Assembly (NCBI GenBank): GCA_947452905.1
Contig: CANGEP010000006.1
Span: 62,001-126,000, forward strand
Source of the DNA: Bacteroidota bacterium
GTDB lineage: Bacteria > Bacteroidota > Bacteroidia > Chitinophagales > Chitinophagaceae
Direction: 5' to 3'
DNA length: 64,000 bases
The translations under genes and the position numbers were made by a program. Below the pieces are notes generated by a model. The model did no database searches, was not told the DNA's origin, and saw only the letters and a program-made list of their open reading frames with translations. Positions 1 to 10,005 of this stretch are shown piece by piece (position 1 is the first letter of the stretch; the number at the start of each line of letters is the position of its first letter).

Positions 1-114
1 GCGCAAGTTTCTAATCCAGGTATGTTGTTCTCAAAGATCAAACAGCTAGATATGGATGTACAAGGAGCTACTTGGAATAGAGGATTTACACTAGGAATTA
101 ATGCAACATTTTAA
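1..114 (+). CDS. SusC/RagA-type TonB-dependent receptor, C-terminal fragment
   Basis: Only the last 37 codons lie in the window; the gene starts outside. The open frame ends in GFTLGINATF and a stop, a C-terminal beta-strand closing on Phe as expected of an outer-membrane barrel. It lies 20 bp before a SusD-like lipoprotein gene, the standard susC-susD order in Bacteroidota. The inferred role is energy-dependent import of pectin oligosaccharides across the outer membrane. The call rests on position and the barrel-like terminus, since no plug or TonB box is visible. Confidence 0.75.
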   Translation, partial: AQVSNPGMLFSKIKQLDMDVQGATWNRGFTLGINATF

Positions 115-134
115 TAATAATAACTTTTAATTAT

Positions 135-2135
135 ATGAGAAATCGTTTTTTGAATAAACTTTTAATTGTTGCGGCAGTATTTTTTACTTCGTCTTGCAAT
201 AAGGATTTTTTAAATGAGACACTTACCACAGCAAGAACTACCGACTTCTTCTTAACAGATGCAGGTATCCAACAATTGTCAGTAGGTGCTCAATATCAAG
301 TATTTGATGTTCCTTTTAACGGAGAGTGGAACTATTGTGCTAACAACTATGGCACAGATGAGTTTCATATTGGAGGTGACCCTTCTAACTCACCATGGAA
401 CAACTATGATGCGACTTTTGGTCCTACCGTAATTGCTTCTAATGGTAACACGGCATTATCCAACTATCAATGGGATGCCTTATATACAGGTATCGGTGAT
501 GCCAATTTGTTAATTGCCAATGCTTCAAAAAGTACTTCTACCTCTACTGCTGTTAAAAATACAGCTTTAGGCGAAGGCTATTTTTTACGTGCATTTAATT
601 ACTTAAAATTAGTTAGCCAATATGGAGGCGTACCTTTGCAATTAACTCCCATTAATACTGTTAAAACAGAATTTGTACGTGCTTCTGCTAAAGATGTATG
701 TGCGCAAATTATTTCTGATTTAACCAATGCTGCTAAATTATTACCAACTGCTGGTGGCCCTGCTCGTATTACGCAAGATGCGGCTAATCATTTTTTAGCT
801 AAAGCGTATTTATTTAGAGCAAGTGAAATTAATAGCGCTTGGAATGCAGATACTAAAGCTGCCGACTTAGCTGCTATTGTGCCTTTATGTGATGCAGTGA
901 TTGCAAAACATCCTTTAGCATCTGACTTTGGTGCTTTATGGAACTTTACTGCTCAAAACTCTGCCAACGAAAATTTACCTGAATTAATTTTATCTGCTCA
1001 ATTCACAAACGATGTAAACACTTTACAAGGTAATGGTAATACACAGCATTTGTATTTTGTTTCAAGATATGATGTGCAAGATCAAATGGCGCGTGATTTA
1101 ACAGGTGACCGACCTTTTAGTAGATTGGCTACCACTTATTATGATTATCGCATTTATGATTTAGTAAACGATTCTCGTTTTTGGAAATCATACAGAACAA
1201 AGAGTGCTTTAAACGCAGCAGCACCAGTGGCTCCTAACGTAAAAGGCGACTTAGGTATCATGTTTGTTATTAATCAACCTGGTGATACAAGATTCCCTTT
1301 AACTAAAATTAGTAAAGGTACTGCTGGTACTAACTTAATTAAAGATACACGTGGAACAGGACGTAATATTCCTACTACTTATGTAGCTTATCCTAATGGT
1401 AGAACTACAGATGGCGCATTATATACAGATGCTACAACAGCAGGTCAAGGTTTCCCATCTTTAAGCAAACATATAGATGGTTCAAGAAACTCATTGAATG
1501 ATGTAGTAGGTCATAGAGATTTTATTTTAGCAAGATCGGCCGAAACTTATTTAATTGCAGCAGAAGCTAAAATTAGATTAGCACAAGCTGGTACAGGTAG
1601 TTATGCCGATGCTTTACCTTATATTAATGCAGTAAGAGCAAGAGCTCAATACGCAAGCGGAGAAGCTAGAGATAAATATTGGGATGGTGGTAACACATTG
1701 TTATCTGCTTCCTTACAAACTCCTAATGTAGGTAATTCATTTTTTGCGGCTAACTCTTATTATGAATCTAATAATATTGCCACCACTACTGCTGCAGCTT
1801 CAAGTTTAGCGATTACTAACGTAGCTACTTTGCCAGCTCAAGATGAAAGCATTATTAGCACTTTAGGTTTATCTAGCACTTATGACAGAATGTTAGCCTT
1901 AGTATTAAACGAACGTTCTCGTGAGTTAGCGGGTGAGTTTAAGCGTTGGGAAGATTTAGCTAGAACTAAAACATTAGTAGCTAGAGTAAAAGCCTTTAAC
2001 CCAGAGGGTGCAGCTAATATTAAAGATATTCATGTGCTTCGTCCTATACCTCAAAATTTCTTAGATGGTATTCAGGCAGCTGGTTTAAGTTTAACACCAG
2101 ATCAAAAGCAAGCTATGCAAAATCCTGGTTATTAA
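135..2135 (+). CDS. SusD/RagB family outer-membrane glycan-binding lipoprotein
   Basis: This 666-residue protein has a type II signal peptide ending in a lipobox (TSSC, Cys21), so it should be a surface lipoprotein that caps the SusC channel and binds glycan. The N-terminal part after Cys21 (NKDFLNE) and the C-terminal stretch around LNERSRELAGEFKRWEDL are typical SusD/RagB signatures. Length is at the upper end of the family. It follows the susC remnant by 20 bp and is closed by a strong terminator, so susCD is probably one unit and the enzyme genes another. The pectin substrate is inferred from the downstream enzymes. Confidence 0.93.
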   Translation: MRNRFLNKLLIVAAVFFTSSCNKDFLNETLTTARTTDFFLTDAGIQQLSVGAQYQVFDVPFNGEWNYCANNYGTDEFHIGGDPSNSPWNNYDATFGPTVIASNGNTALSNYQWDALYTGIGDANLLIANASKSTSTSTAVKNTALGEGYFLRAFNYLKLVSQYGGVPLQLTPINTVKTEFVRASAKDVCAQIISDLTNAAKLLPTAGGPARITQDAANHFLAKAYLFRASEINSAWNADTKAADLAAIVPLCDAVIAKHPLASDFGALWNFTAQNSANENLPELILSAQFTNDVNTLQGNGNTQHLYFVSRYDVQDQMARDLTGDRPFSRLATTYYDYRIYDLVNDSRFWKSYRTKSALNAAAPVAPNVKGDLGIMFVINQPGDTRFPLTKISKGTAGTNLIKDTRGTGRNIPTTYVAYPNGRTTDGALYTDATTAGQGFPSLSKHIDGSRNSLNDVVGHRDFILARSAETYLIAAEAKIRLAQAGTGSYADALPYINAVRARAQYASGEARDKYWDGGNTLLSASLQTPNVGNSFFAANSYYESNNIATTTAAASSLAITNVATLPAQDESIISTLGLSSTYDRMLALVLNERSRELAGEFKRWEDLARTKTLVARVKAFNPEGAANIKDIHVLRPIPQNFLDGIQAAGLSLTPDQKQAMQNPGY

Positions 2136-2160
2136 TCTGCAATAGATTTTATACAAAAAA

Positions 2161-2191
2161 TACGCAACAGTTTCTGTTGCGTATTTTTTTT
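2161..2191 (+). terminator. Rho-independent terminator after susD
   Basis: A perfect 10-bp stem (TACGCAACAG with CTGTTGCGTA) around a 3-nt loop is followed by eight T. It lies 25 bp after the susD stop and separates susCD from the enzyme genes. It may be partial, allowing graded expression of the downstream genes. Confidence 0.9.
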
Positions 2192-2248
2192 GAGTGGTCG
2201 TGTAAATTGTAAAAAAAAGCTTAAATTAATAAGCGAATAAAATTAAGA

Positions 2249-3610
2249 ATGTATAAAAAAATAGAAATGAAATTAAAATCACAATTTATTTTAAGTGTTT
2301 GTTTTATATTATTTGTTGTACAACTTAATGCACAAAAATTGACTGACGCGAATACACCATTGCATGCCTTAAAACCCGACTATCCGGTAAGTTATGATAT
2401 TCCCAAACTGAGCGCAGTTAAAGAAAAATTAGATATTGTATTTGATTATTTAAATAAAGTAACCCCAGCTCAATTGGTGAACAAGCAAAATGGAAATCCT
2501 GTTGAAATTGCGGCTATCGATACCAATACAATTTTTAAACCGGGAGATTTTAGATTAACGAGCTACGAATGGGGGGTAACCTATAGTGGTATGCTTGCTG
2601 TTGGTAAAGCAACAAAAGATGAGCGGTATACAAAGTATAGTGCAGAAAGGCTTGGACTTATGGGGGCAAGTTATGCAAGCTTTAAACAATTATATGATAA
2701 ATACCATAACCGAAATAATCCTATGCATTCTGTAATCGATCCAAGAGCATTGGATGATGCAGGTGCTATGTGTGCGGCTATCTTAAAAACATTGCAAGCC
2801 AATAATGATAAAAACCTACAACCTTTAGCGGATAATTTTTTACAATATATCAGTACCAAACAACAACGTTTTTCGGATGGTACATTAGCAAGAAACAGAC
2901 CTCAGCCTAATACCCTTTGGTTGGATGATTTATTTATGAGTGTTCCCGCTTTGGCACAAGCAGGAAAATATACCGGTAACAAAGCCTACTATGATGATGC
3001 AGTAAAACAAGTATTGCAATTTTCGGAAAGAATGTTTAACAAAGAGAAAAATTTATACATGCATGGTTGGGTGTCGGGCATGAGCGTACACCCCCAGTTT
3101 CATTGGGCAAGAGCCAATGGATGGGCTGTTTTAACAATGGTTGAATTATTAGATGTCTTACCCTTAGCGCATCCTAAAAGAGAGGCTATACTAGAACAAT
3201 TAAGACTACATGTTAAAGGACTTTGTGCCTATCAAACAGGGCTAGGTTTTTGGCATCAATTAATAGATAAAAATGATAGTTATTTAGAAACTTCTGCCAC
3301 AGCTATTTATTGTTATGCAATGGCAAGGGCAATTAATAATAAATGGATAGATGCCAGGGCGTATGCACCTTCTGTTATTTTAGCATGGAATGCAGTAGCC
3401 ACTAAAATTAATAAAGAAGGCCAAGTAGAAGGTACTTGTGTAGGAACCGGTATGGCTTTTGATCCTGCTTTTTATTATTATCGACCCATTAGTGTGTATG
3501 CGGCACATGGCTATGGCCCCGTTTTACTAGCCGGCGCCGAACTTATCAATATGTTAAACACACATACATTTGAAATGAATGATAGCGCTATTCATTTAGT
3601 TGAAAATTAA
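2249..3610 (+). CDS. Glycoside hydrolase family 88/105, unsaturated rhamnogalacturonyl hydrolase-like
   Basis: A 453-residue secreted (alpha/alpha)6-barrel enzyme. GH105/GH88 enzymes remove the unsaturated uronic acid left at the non-reducing end by pectate or rhamnogalacturonan lyases. Visible signatures are WLDDLFMSVPALA (family W-x-D-x-x-x-M-x-x-P motif) and HWARANGWAV. The N-terminus is a signal peptide ending in LNAQ. An in-frame ATG at 2267 gives a more compact signal peptide (MKLKSQF) and may be the true start. A second family member lies at 4931 and the two share little obvious sequence, so they may act on different oligosaccharides. Confidence 0.88.
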   Translation: MYKKIEMKLKSQFILSVCFILFVVQLNAQKLTDANTPLHALKPDYPVSYDIPKLSAVKEKLDIVFDYLNKVTPAQLVNKQNGNPVEIAAIDTNTIFKPGDFRLTSYEWGVTYSGMLAVGKATKDERYTKYSAERLGLMGASYASFKQLYDKYHNRNNPMHSVIDPRALDDAGAMCAAILKTLQANNDKNLQPLADNFLQYISTKQQRFSDGTLARNRPQPNTLWLDDLFMSVPALAQAGKYTGNKAYYDDAVKQVLQFSERMFNKEKNLYMHGWVSGMSVHPQFHWARANGWAVLTMVELLDVLPLAHPKREAILEQLRLHVKGLCAYQTGLGFWHQLIDKNDSYLETSATAIYCYAMARAINNKWIDARAYAPSVILAWNAVATKINKEGQVEGTCVGTGMAFDPAFYYYRPISVYAAHGYGPVLLAGAELINMLNTHTFEMNDSAIHLVEN

Positions 3611-3630
3611 TATTGAACTCTTTCATTTTT

Positions 3631-4920
3631 ATGATAAAGCATTGTTTATTTTCTTTTGTACTTTTTTGCTTTGGGATACAAGGCCAGGGGCAATTATATA
3701 AACGCTTTAGTTTAGGAGCTAATTTTCAACACAAAGGGTATACCAATGTAAATGCAAAGGATTTGTTTAGCACCGACAAAGGCTATGGTTTTGAATCTAT
3801 CGAGGGAGTGTATGCAGTACATAGAGGAGGTAAAAAATTAGGAGCAGATTTTATTACCAGTAATCACCCTTTTTATTTTTCTGTTAATTTGCCTGAGGGA
3901 AATTATCAAGTAAAACTATTATTGGGAGATACTAAAGGAACCAGCATTGCAACCATTCGGGTTGAATGCCGCAGATTAATGATTAAAGAGATTACTACTT
4001 CTTATGGTGAGTTAAAAAAAGTGGCATTGAATGTACACATAAGAGACAGTGTTAATCATATTACGGGCAAAGCTGTAAAATTAAAGCCAAGAGAAAAACC
4101 TTATTTCCATTGGGATAATAAGTTGACCATTGAGTTTAATAATACCAGTGCCAAAGTAGCAGCCATTGAAATAAGTAAAGACAGCATAATACCTACTATT
4201 TTTTTAGCAGGGAATTCGACGGTGGTGGACCAAGCCGAAGATCCTTGGGCTTCATGGGGGCAAATGATACCTAGTTTTTTTAAACCTGGAATAGTAGTTG
4301 CCAATTATGCAGAGTCGGGTGAAACATTAAAGGCTTTCGAAAATGAAGGCAGGTTATCTAAATTATGGTCGATGTCAAAACCAGGAGATTATTTGTTTGT
4401 TGAGTTTGCACATAACGATCAAAAGCCAGGAGGCAATCATTTAGATCCATTTACCAGCTACCAAGAAAAACTTACCGATTGGGTAAGCCAAGCAAAAGCA
4501 CATGGCATGCATATTGTTTTTGTAACTTCTACCAATAGACGCAGTTTTGATAGTACAGGGCATATCTATAATTCTTTAGGAGATTATCCAGAAGCGATGA
4601 GACAATTAGCCCATAAACTAGCTGTTCCCTTAATTGATTTAAATGCTATGTCTAAAGATTTTTATGAAGCATTAGGTCCAGTAGCTTCTACTAAAGCTTT
4701 TGTTTATTTTAAAGCCAATGCTTATCCTAATCAGCCTAATGAAGTTAAAGACGATACTCATTTTAATACTTATGGCGCTTATGTTTTAGCCAAATGTGTA
4801 GCGAAAGGCATACAGGAACTAATACCCGGCTTAGCAATTTATTTACAAAATAATTTTACCTCCTTTGATCCAGCAATGCCAGATAATCCAAGTAATTTTC
4901 ATTTACCTGAGGGAAATTAA
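3631..4920 (+). CDS. Rhamnogalacturonan acetylesterase-like SGNH hydrolase (CE12)
   Basis: The start is set at ATG 3631 because this gives a clean signal peptide (MIKHCLFSFVLF... ending GQGQ); an in-frame TTG at 3613 is an alternative. The N-terminal half is a beta-rich domain like those found before RhgT-type esterases. The C-terminal half carries SGNH blocks: FLAGNSTVVD with the nucleophile Ser (codon at 4216), FVEFAHNDQKPGG (block III Asn), and DDTHFNTYGA with the Asp-His pair. The usual GDST is GNST here. The enzyme would remove acetyl groups from rhamnogalacturonan I in the periplasm. Confidence 0.88.
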   Translation: MIKHCLFSFVLFCFGIQGQGQLYKRFSLGANFQHKGYTNVNAKDLFSTDKGYGFESIEGVYAVHRGGKKLGADFITSNHPFYFSVNLPEGNYQVKLLLGDTKGTSIATIRVECRRLMIKEITTSYGELKKVALNVHIRDSVNHITGKAVKLKPREKPYFHWDNKLTIEFNNTSAKVAAIEISKDSIIPTIFLAGNSTVVDQAEDPWASWGQMIPSFFKPGIVVANYAESGETLKAFENEGRLSKLWSMSKPGDYLFVEFAHNDQKPGGNHLDPFTSYQEKLTDWVSQAKAHGMHIVFVTSTNRRSFDSTGHIYNSLGDYPEAMRQLAHKLAVPLIDLNAMSKDFYEALGPVASTKAFVYFKANAYPNQPNEVKDDTHFNTYGAYVLAKCVAKGIQELIPGLAIYLQNNFTSFDPAMPDNPSNFHLPEGN

Positions 4921-4930
4921 CCATTGACGT

Positions 4931-6052
4931 ATGAAAAAACATTTTTTGATTTTATTTTTTTGTTCCATTTTTTGGCAAACCTATGCACAGTCCTTGCCTT
5001 CAAAAAATAGGGTAGTTTCTAATTTGCAATTGGCGAATAAATATTTTATGGACAAATGGCCTGATGCCGGTAAAACTATTATTACCAATAAAGAAAGGCA
5101 AAGTACTATTTGGACAAGATCGGTTTATTATGAAGGCTTAATGGCATTGTATAGTATTGATCCACAAAAAATTTATTATGACTATGCAGTACAATGGGGG
5201 GAAAAACATAATTGGCAATTAGCATGGGGTACCAATATCAGACATGCCGACAATCAATGTGCAGGTCAAACCTTTATTGACCTTTATAAAATTGATCCTC
5301 AACCACAAAGAATAAAAGAGATTAAAGCTTCTATTGATCTTATGGTGCATTCCGATAAAAAAGACGATTGGTCTTGGGTGGATGCCATACAAATGTCAAT
5401 GCCGGTATTTACAAAATTAGGTGTGCTATATAAAGACAGTGCCTATTTTAATAAAATGTATGAATTGTATTCATTTGCAAAAAACAATCATGGAGAAAAT
5501 GGTTTGTACAATAAAGTAGAACATTTGTGGTGGAGAGATAAAGATTTTGTACCGCCCTACAAGGAACCCAATGGAAAATATTGTTATTGGAGTAGAGGCA
5601 ATGGCTGGGTGATAGCGGCACTTGCCAGAACGCTCGAAGAGCTGCCTGTAAATGATGCACATTACAAAGAGTATTTGCAAGATTTTAAGGATATGTCCGA
5701 AGCTATTTTACCCTTACAAAGAGAAGATGGTTTTTGGAATGTAAGTTTACAAGATCCTACACATTTTGAGGGAAAAGAAACATCGGGAACTGCTTTATTT
5801 GTTTATGGTTTTGCTTGGGGCATTAACCATGGTATTTTAAATAAAAATAAATATTTGCCTGCCATTGCAAAAGCTTGGGATGGTATGACTCGTTTTGCGC
5901 TTCACACCAATGGGGCTTTAGGTTATGTGCAGGGTACGGGCAAAGAACCCAAAGATGGACAGCCTGTGGGATTTGATCATTATCCCGACTTTGAGGATTA
6001 TGGACTTGGCGCTTTTTTATTAGCAGGCTCCGAAATATATAAAATCAAATAA
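4931..6052 (+). CDS. Glycoside hydrolase family 105, unsaturated rhamnogalacturonyl hydrolase (YteR/YesR-like)
   Basis: The 373-residue protein has a signal peptide (ending TYAQS) and the compact GH105 core. WSWVDAIQMSMPVF carries the conserved Asp in the family motif, and YWSRGNGWVIAAL is the second signature. Family members hydrolyse delta-4,5-unsaturated galacturonosyl-rhamnose made by rhamnogalacturonan lyases. It starts 10 bp after the CE12 esterase and is 23 bp before the GH51 gene, so the genes are probably co-transcribed. No lyase that would supply its substrate is in the window. Confidence 0.93.
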   Translation: MKKHFLILFFCSIFWQTYAQSLPSKNRVVSNLQLANKYFMDKWPDAGKTIITNKERQSTIWTRSVYYEGLMALYSIDPQKIYYDYAVQWGEKHNWQLAWGTNIRHADNQCAGQTFIDLYKIDPQPQRIKEIKASIDLMVHSDKKDDWSWVDAIQMSMPVFTKLGVLYKDSAYFNKMYELYSFAKNNHGENGLYNKVEHLWWRDKDFVPPYKEPNGKYCYWSRGNGWVIAALARTLEELPVNDAHYKEYLQDFKDMSEAILPLQREDGFWNVSLQDPTHFEGKETSGTALFVYGFAWGINHGILNKNKYLPAIAKAWDGMTRFALHTNGALGYVQGTGKEPKDGQPVGFDHYPDFEDYGLGAFLLAGSEIYKIK

Positions 6053-6075
6053 TTAATTTTTACAAATTCAGGAAT

Positions 6076-7614
6076 ATGAAAAAAATAGTAATGGGTTTTC
6101 TCCTTTTGGTATCTATGCAAGTTTTTGCACAAAATGAAATTGTGATTAATACCGATTTAGGAAAAGAAATAATTAATAAAAATATTTACGGACATTTTGC
6201 AGAGCATTTGGGCAATTGTATTTATAATGGTTTTTATGTGGGAGATACCAATAAAATAATACCCAATACCAACGGAGTTAGAAATGATATTATTCAAGCA
6301 TTAAAGGAATTAAAAGTACCCGTACTTAGATGGCCTGGTGGATGTTTTGCTGACACCTATCAATGGAAAGATGGTGTTGGTCCCAAAGAAAAAAGACCAG
6401 CCATGGTAAATAGATGGTGGGGAGGCGTTACTGAGGACAATAGTTTTGGTACCCATGATTTTTTAAATATGTGTGAGCTAATGGGTGCAGCACCCTACTT
6501 AGCTGCCAATGTTGGAAGTGGTACTGTACAAAACTTAATCGATTGGACGCAATACGTAAATGGCAAGCCAGGTAGCAGTCCTATGAGTAAATGGAGAACA
6601 GAAAATGGCAGAGAAAATCCATGGAATGTAAAAATTTGGGGTGTTGGAAACGAGGCTTGGGGTTGTGGAGGTAATATGAAACCAGAATATTATGCCAATA
6701 TATATCGTCAGTATGCCACTTTCATGGGTGATTGGAATAATGGGGAGCACTTGTTTAGAGTGGCTTCGGGCTCCAGTGGAAACGATTATAATTGGACCGA
6801 AGTGTTAATGAGAGAGATTCCTTCCTCTTTAATGGAAGGTATTGCACTGCATCATTATGCAGTGATTGATTGGAACGCAAAAGGCTCAGCCACTGCTTTT
6901 GATGAAAAACAATATTTTACCATTATACGAAATGCCTTACAAATGAATGAGCTCATTACAAGACATTCCACTATTATGGATAAATATGATCCCAAAAAGA
7001 AAGTAGCATTAGTGGTGGATGAGTGGGGTGGTTGGTATGATGTAGAGCCTGGCACTAATCCCGGTTTTTTATATCAGCAAAATACTATACGAGATGCGAT
7101 GATTGCAGGGGTTACTTTAAATATTTTCAACAATCATTGCGAAAGAGTTAAAATGGCCAATTTAGCACAAACAGTTAATGTTTTGCAAGCCGTTATTTTA
7201 ACCAAAGGTTCGGCTATTATAAAAACACCCACATATCATGTAATGGAAATGTACAATGTGCATCAGGATGCTACTATGTTGCCCATGAATATTAAAACAA
7301 CAGACTATGTTTTAGGAAATGAAAAATTACCAGCAGTATCCGCTTCTGCTTCTAAGGATAAAGATGGAATTACGCATATAAGTTTAGTAAACATCGATCC
7401 AAGTAAGAGTCAGGACATTGCTATCGAGATGCGTGGTGAAAAATATGCTGGTGTAACAGGTAAAATATTAACAGCTAAAAAATTACAAGAATACAACTCA
7501 TTTGAAAATCCTGAGAATATAAAACCCGTTGTATTTAATGGCGCTAAAATGACAAACAATAAATTATCTATACAATTGCCACCCAACTCAGTGGTGGTAT
7601 TAACCTTACATTAA
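6076..7614 (+). CDS. Alpha-L-arabinofuranosidase, GH51
   Basis: A 512-residue enzyme with a signal peptide (ending VFAQ). GH51 signatures are visible: NIYGHFAEHLG near the N-terminus, RWPGGCFADTYQWKDG, the acid/base Glu193 in GVGNEAWGCGG, and the nucleophile Glu316 in VVDEWGGWYD. A C-terminal beta-sandwich ends at LPPNSVVVLTLH. It would remove arabinofuranosyl branches from arabinan or arabinogalactan side chains of pectin. Only 4 bp separate it from the pectin esterase, so both are almost certainly in one transcript. Confidence 0.95.
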   Translation: MKKIVMGFLLLVSMQVFAQNEIVINTDLGKEIINKNIYGHFAEHLGNCIYNGFYVGDTNKIIPNTNGVRNDIIQALKELKVPVLRWPGGCFADTYQWKDGVGPKEKRPAMVNRWWGGVTEDNSFGTHDFLNMCELMGAAPYLAANVGSGTVQNLIDWTQYVNGKPGSSPMSKWRTENGRENPWNVKIWGVGNEAWGCGGNMKPEYYANIYRQYATFMGDWNNGEHLFRVASGSSGNDYNWTEVLMREIPSSLMEGIALHHYAVIDWNAKGSATAFDEKQYFTIIRNALQMNELITRHSTIMDKYDPKKKVALVVDEWGGWYDVEPGTNPGFLYQQNTIRDAMIAGVTLNIFNNHCERVKMANLAQTVNVLQAVILTKGSAIIKTPTYHVMEMYNVHQDATMLPMNIKTTDYVLGNEKLPAVSASASKDKDGITHISLVNIDPSKSQDIAIEMRGEKYAGVTGKILTAKKLQEYNSFENPENIKPVVFNGAKMTNNKLSIQLPPNSVVVLTLH

Positions 7615-7618
7615 AAGA

Positions 7619-8608
7619 ATGAAAAAAGTAATTATTTTATGTCTATTCCTTAGCGCTACACATTTTTTGTTGGCACAACAAGCCAATGTAAGAAGCAGTT
7701 ATAAACCCACTATAGTAGTTTCTAAAGACGGTACTGGAGATTATACCACGGTGCAAGAAGCCATTGATGCTGTGAGGGCTTATACACCCACGCATGTAAC
7801 CATTCATATAAAGAATGGGTTTTATCATGAAAAAGTTACCATCCCATCTTGGGTAAGTAATTTATCAATTATAGGAGAGAGTAAGGAAAACACAATTATA
7901 AGTTATGAAGATTATTCAGGTAAATTTTTCTCAACAGATACGATTAATAATAAAAATAAACATACCACATTTACCTCTGCTACCTGGTTTGTATATGGCA
8001 ACGACATTACTATGGAAAATTTAACCATCCAAAATAAAGCGGGTAGAGTGGGTCAAGCCTTGGCTTTACATGTAAACGGAAGCCGGTTTATTTTAAGAAA
8101 TTGTAACTTATTAGGCAATCAAGATACATTGTTTGCCACCAATGATGAGAGCGAGCAGTTCTATGATCAATGTTATATTGAAGGCACTACCGATTTTATT
8201 TTTGGAAGCGCCACGGCAGTTTTTTATAAGTGCACTATTAAATCACTTACCAATTCATATATTACTGCAGCATCCACTATGCCCCATCAAAAATATGGGT
8301 ATGTTTTTTTGAATTGTAATTTAATCGCAGCCGATGAGTGTACCCAAACTTATCTGGGTCGCCCCTGGCGTGCTTATGCAAAAACGGCATTTATTGATTG
8401 CAGTATGGGGGCACATATAAATGCGGCAGGTTGGCATAATTGGGATAATGTTAATAACGAAAAAACTGCCTATTATGCTGAATTTCAAAGTGTAGGACCT
8501 GGCGCAAATAGTAACAATAGGGCAAATTGGTCACGCCAATTAACGCCCAACGAAGCAAGTGAATATCGTTTATCCAAAATATTTGGTAATTGGAACCCAT
8601 TCAACTAA
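7619..8608 (+). CDS. Pectin methylesterase, CE8
   Basis: A 329-residue right-handed beta-helix enzyme with a signal peptide (ending LLAQQ). It hydrolyses methyl esters of homogalacturonan. The catalytic residues are all present: Asp169 in NQDTLF, Asp192 in TTDFIFGSA, and Arg248 and Trp250 in LGRPWRAY. The N-terminal VSKDGTGDYTTVQEAID is also diagnostic. De-esterification normally precedes cleavage by pectate lyases or GH28 enzymes, which are not in the window. Confidence 0.95.
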   Translation: MKKVIILCLFLSATHFLLAQQANVRSSYKPTIVVSKDGTGDYTTVQEAIDAVRAYTPTHVTIHIKNGFYHEKVTIPSWVSNLSIIGESKENTIISYEDYSGKFFSTDTINNKNKHTTFTSATWFVYGNDITMENLTIQNKAGRVGQALALHVNGSRFILRNCNLLGNQDTLFATNDESEQFYDQCYIEGTTDFIFGSATAVFYKCTIKSLTNSYITAASTMPHQKYGYVFLNCNLIAADECTQTYLGRPWRAYAKTAFIDCSMGAHINAAGWHNWDNVNNEKTAYYAEFQSVGPGANSNNRANWSRQLTPNEASEYRLSKIFGNWNPFN

Positions 8609-8629
8609 CTTAAAATTAAAATTAGCCAT

Positions 8630-9988
8630 ATGAAAAATTCTAGAAGAAAATTTATTGTTCAATCTGCTAAGGCAGTTTCTGGAGCTTACCTAGGAGCGGT
8701 AGGATTTTCAGCAAAAAGTTATGCCAATATTATTGGCGCCAATGATAGAGTTCGTGTAGGTGTTGTTGGATTCTCTGATCGTTTTAGAGGCGCGCATCTA
8801 CCTTCTTTTATGCAACATAATAAAGAATTAAATTTTGATATCGTTGCTGTTTCTGATATCTGGAAAGTAAGAAGAGAAGAGGGAGTTGCATTCTTGCAAC
8901 AAAAAATGGGTCATACAATTAGAGGTGCGGTTAATAATGATGATTTGTATGCAGGTAAAGATATTGATGCAGTATTTATTAGTACGCCCGATTTTCAACA
9001 TGCCAATCATGCAGCGGAAGCGGTAAAAGCAGGAATGGACGTTTATTGTGAAAAACCTTTTGCTGAAACCATGGAGGACAATCGCAATGCGTATAAAACT
9101 ATTAAAGCCTCTGATAGAATTGTGCAAATTGGTTCACAACGTCGAAGTGGTGCTAATTATAAAGCAGCCGCCGATTTTATTCAAACAGGAAAATTTGGCC
9201 CAATTACTATGGTAGAATTAACCTGGAATGTAAATCAACCAGGTCGTTGGAGAAGACCCGATTTAGTAGCAAAATGTAAAAAAGAAGATTTAGATTGGAA
9301 TAGATATTTAATGAATCGTCCTTATGAAGATTTTGATCCTAGAAAATATTTAGAGTATCGTTTGTTCTGGCCTTATTCTTCGGGCTTAGCAGGTCAGTGG
9401 ATGTCGCATCAAATTGATACAGTGCATTGGTTTAGTGGTTTGCAAAATCCAAGATCGGTAACAGCCAACGGCGGTATTTATCAATGGAAGGATGGCAGAA
9501 AAAACTGGGATACTATTACAGCTGTATTTGATTACGGCCCTGCTAATGATTTAACTACAGGTTTTCAAGTGGTGTTTATGTCCAGAATGCATAATGGGGA
9601 TGAAAAACCTACAGAGATGTATTATTCTAATGGCGGTGAATTAAATTTAATAAATAATACAGTTTCACCTAAGGGAGGATTAACTGCAGGATTTGCGAAA
9701 GCAATGAATATGCAACCTAATTTATTACCTGAGTTAAGTTTAACCGATCAAAATATTAAAGTAGTTGCTTCTGCCAATACTGGCGCCGATCCTTTAACTT
9801 CTTCGCATGTAAGAAACTGGATGGAATGTATTCGTTCTAGAAAAACACCGAACGCACCTGTAGAAGCAGGCTATCAACATTCGATTGCTACTATTATGAC
9901 TAACGCTGCATGTAAAACAGGTGCTAAAGTAACCTTTGATCAGGCCACTCAAGAAGTAATGGTAAATGGCAAACCATTTAAATATTAA
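8630..9988 (+). CDS. Tat-exported Gfo/Idh/MocA family oxidoreductase
   Basis: This 452-residue protein opens with a twin-arginine signal (NSRRKFIVQSAK, then a hydrophobic stretch), so it is probably exported folded with bound NAD(P). The Rossmann part contains VRVGVVGFSDRF and FISTPDFQHANHA, and the family EKP motif appears as YCEKPFAETM. GLAGQWMSHQIDTVHW belongs to the C-terminal substrate domain. Exported members of this family with bound cofactor act on sugars; some use a retaining redox glycosidase mechanism. It sits between pectin enzymes, so a glycan role is likely. The substrate is unknown. Confidence 0.85.
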   Translation: MKNSRRKFIVQSAKAVSGAYLGAVGFSAKSYANIIGANDRVRVGVVGFSDRFRGAHLPSFMQHNKELNFDIVAVSDIWKVRREEGVAFLQQKMGHTIRGAVNNDDLYAGKDIDAVFISTPDFQHANHAAEAVKAGMDVYCEKPFAETMEDNRNAYKTIKASDRIVQIGSQRRSGANYKAAADFIQTGKFGPITMVELTWNVNQPGRWRRPDLVAKCKKEDLDWNRYLMNRPYEDFDPRKYLEYRLFWPYSSGLAGQWMSHQIDTVHWFSGLQNPRSVTANGGIYQWKDGRKNWDTITAVFDYGPANDLTTGFQVVFMSRMHNGDEKPTEMYYSNGGELNLINNTVSPKGGLTAGFAKAMNMQPNLLPELSLTDQNIKVVASANTGADPLTSSHVRNWMECIRSRKTPNAPVEAGYQHSIATIMTNAACKTGAKVTFDQATQEVMVNGKPFKY

Positions 9989-10005
9989 ATCTTAACCACC
10001 ATCAA

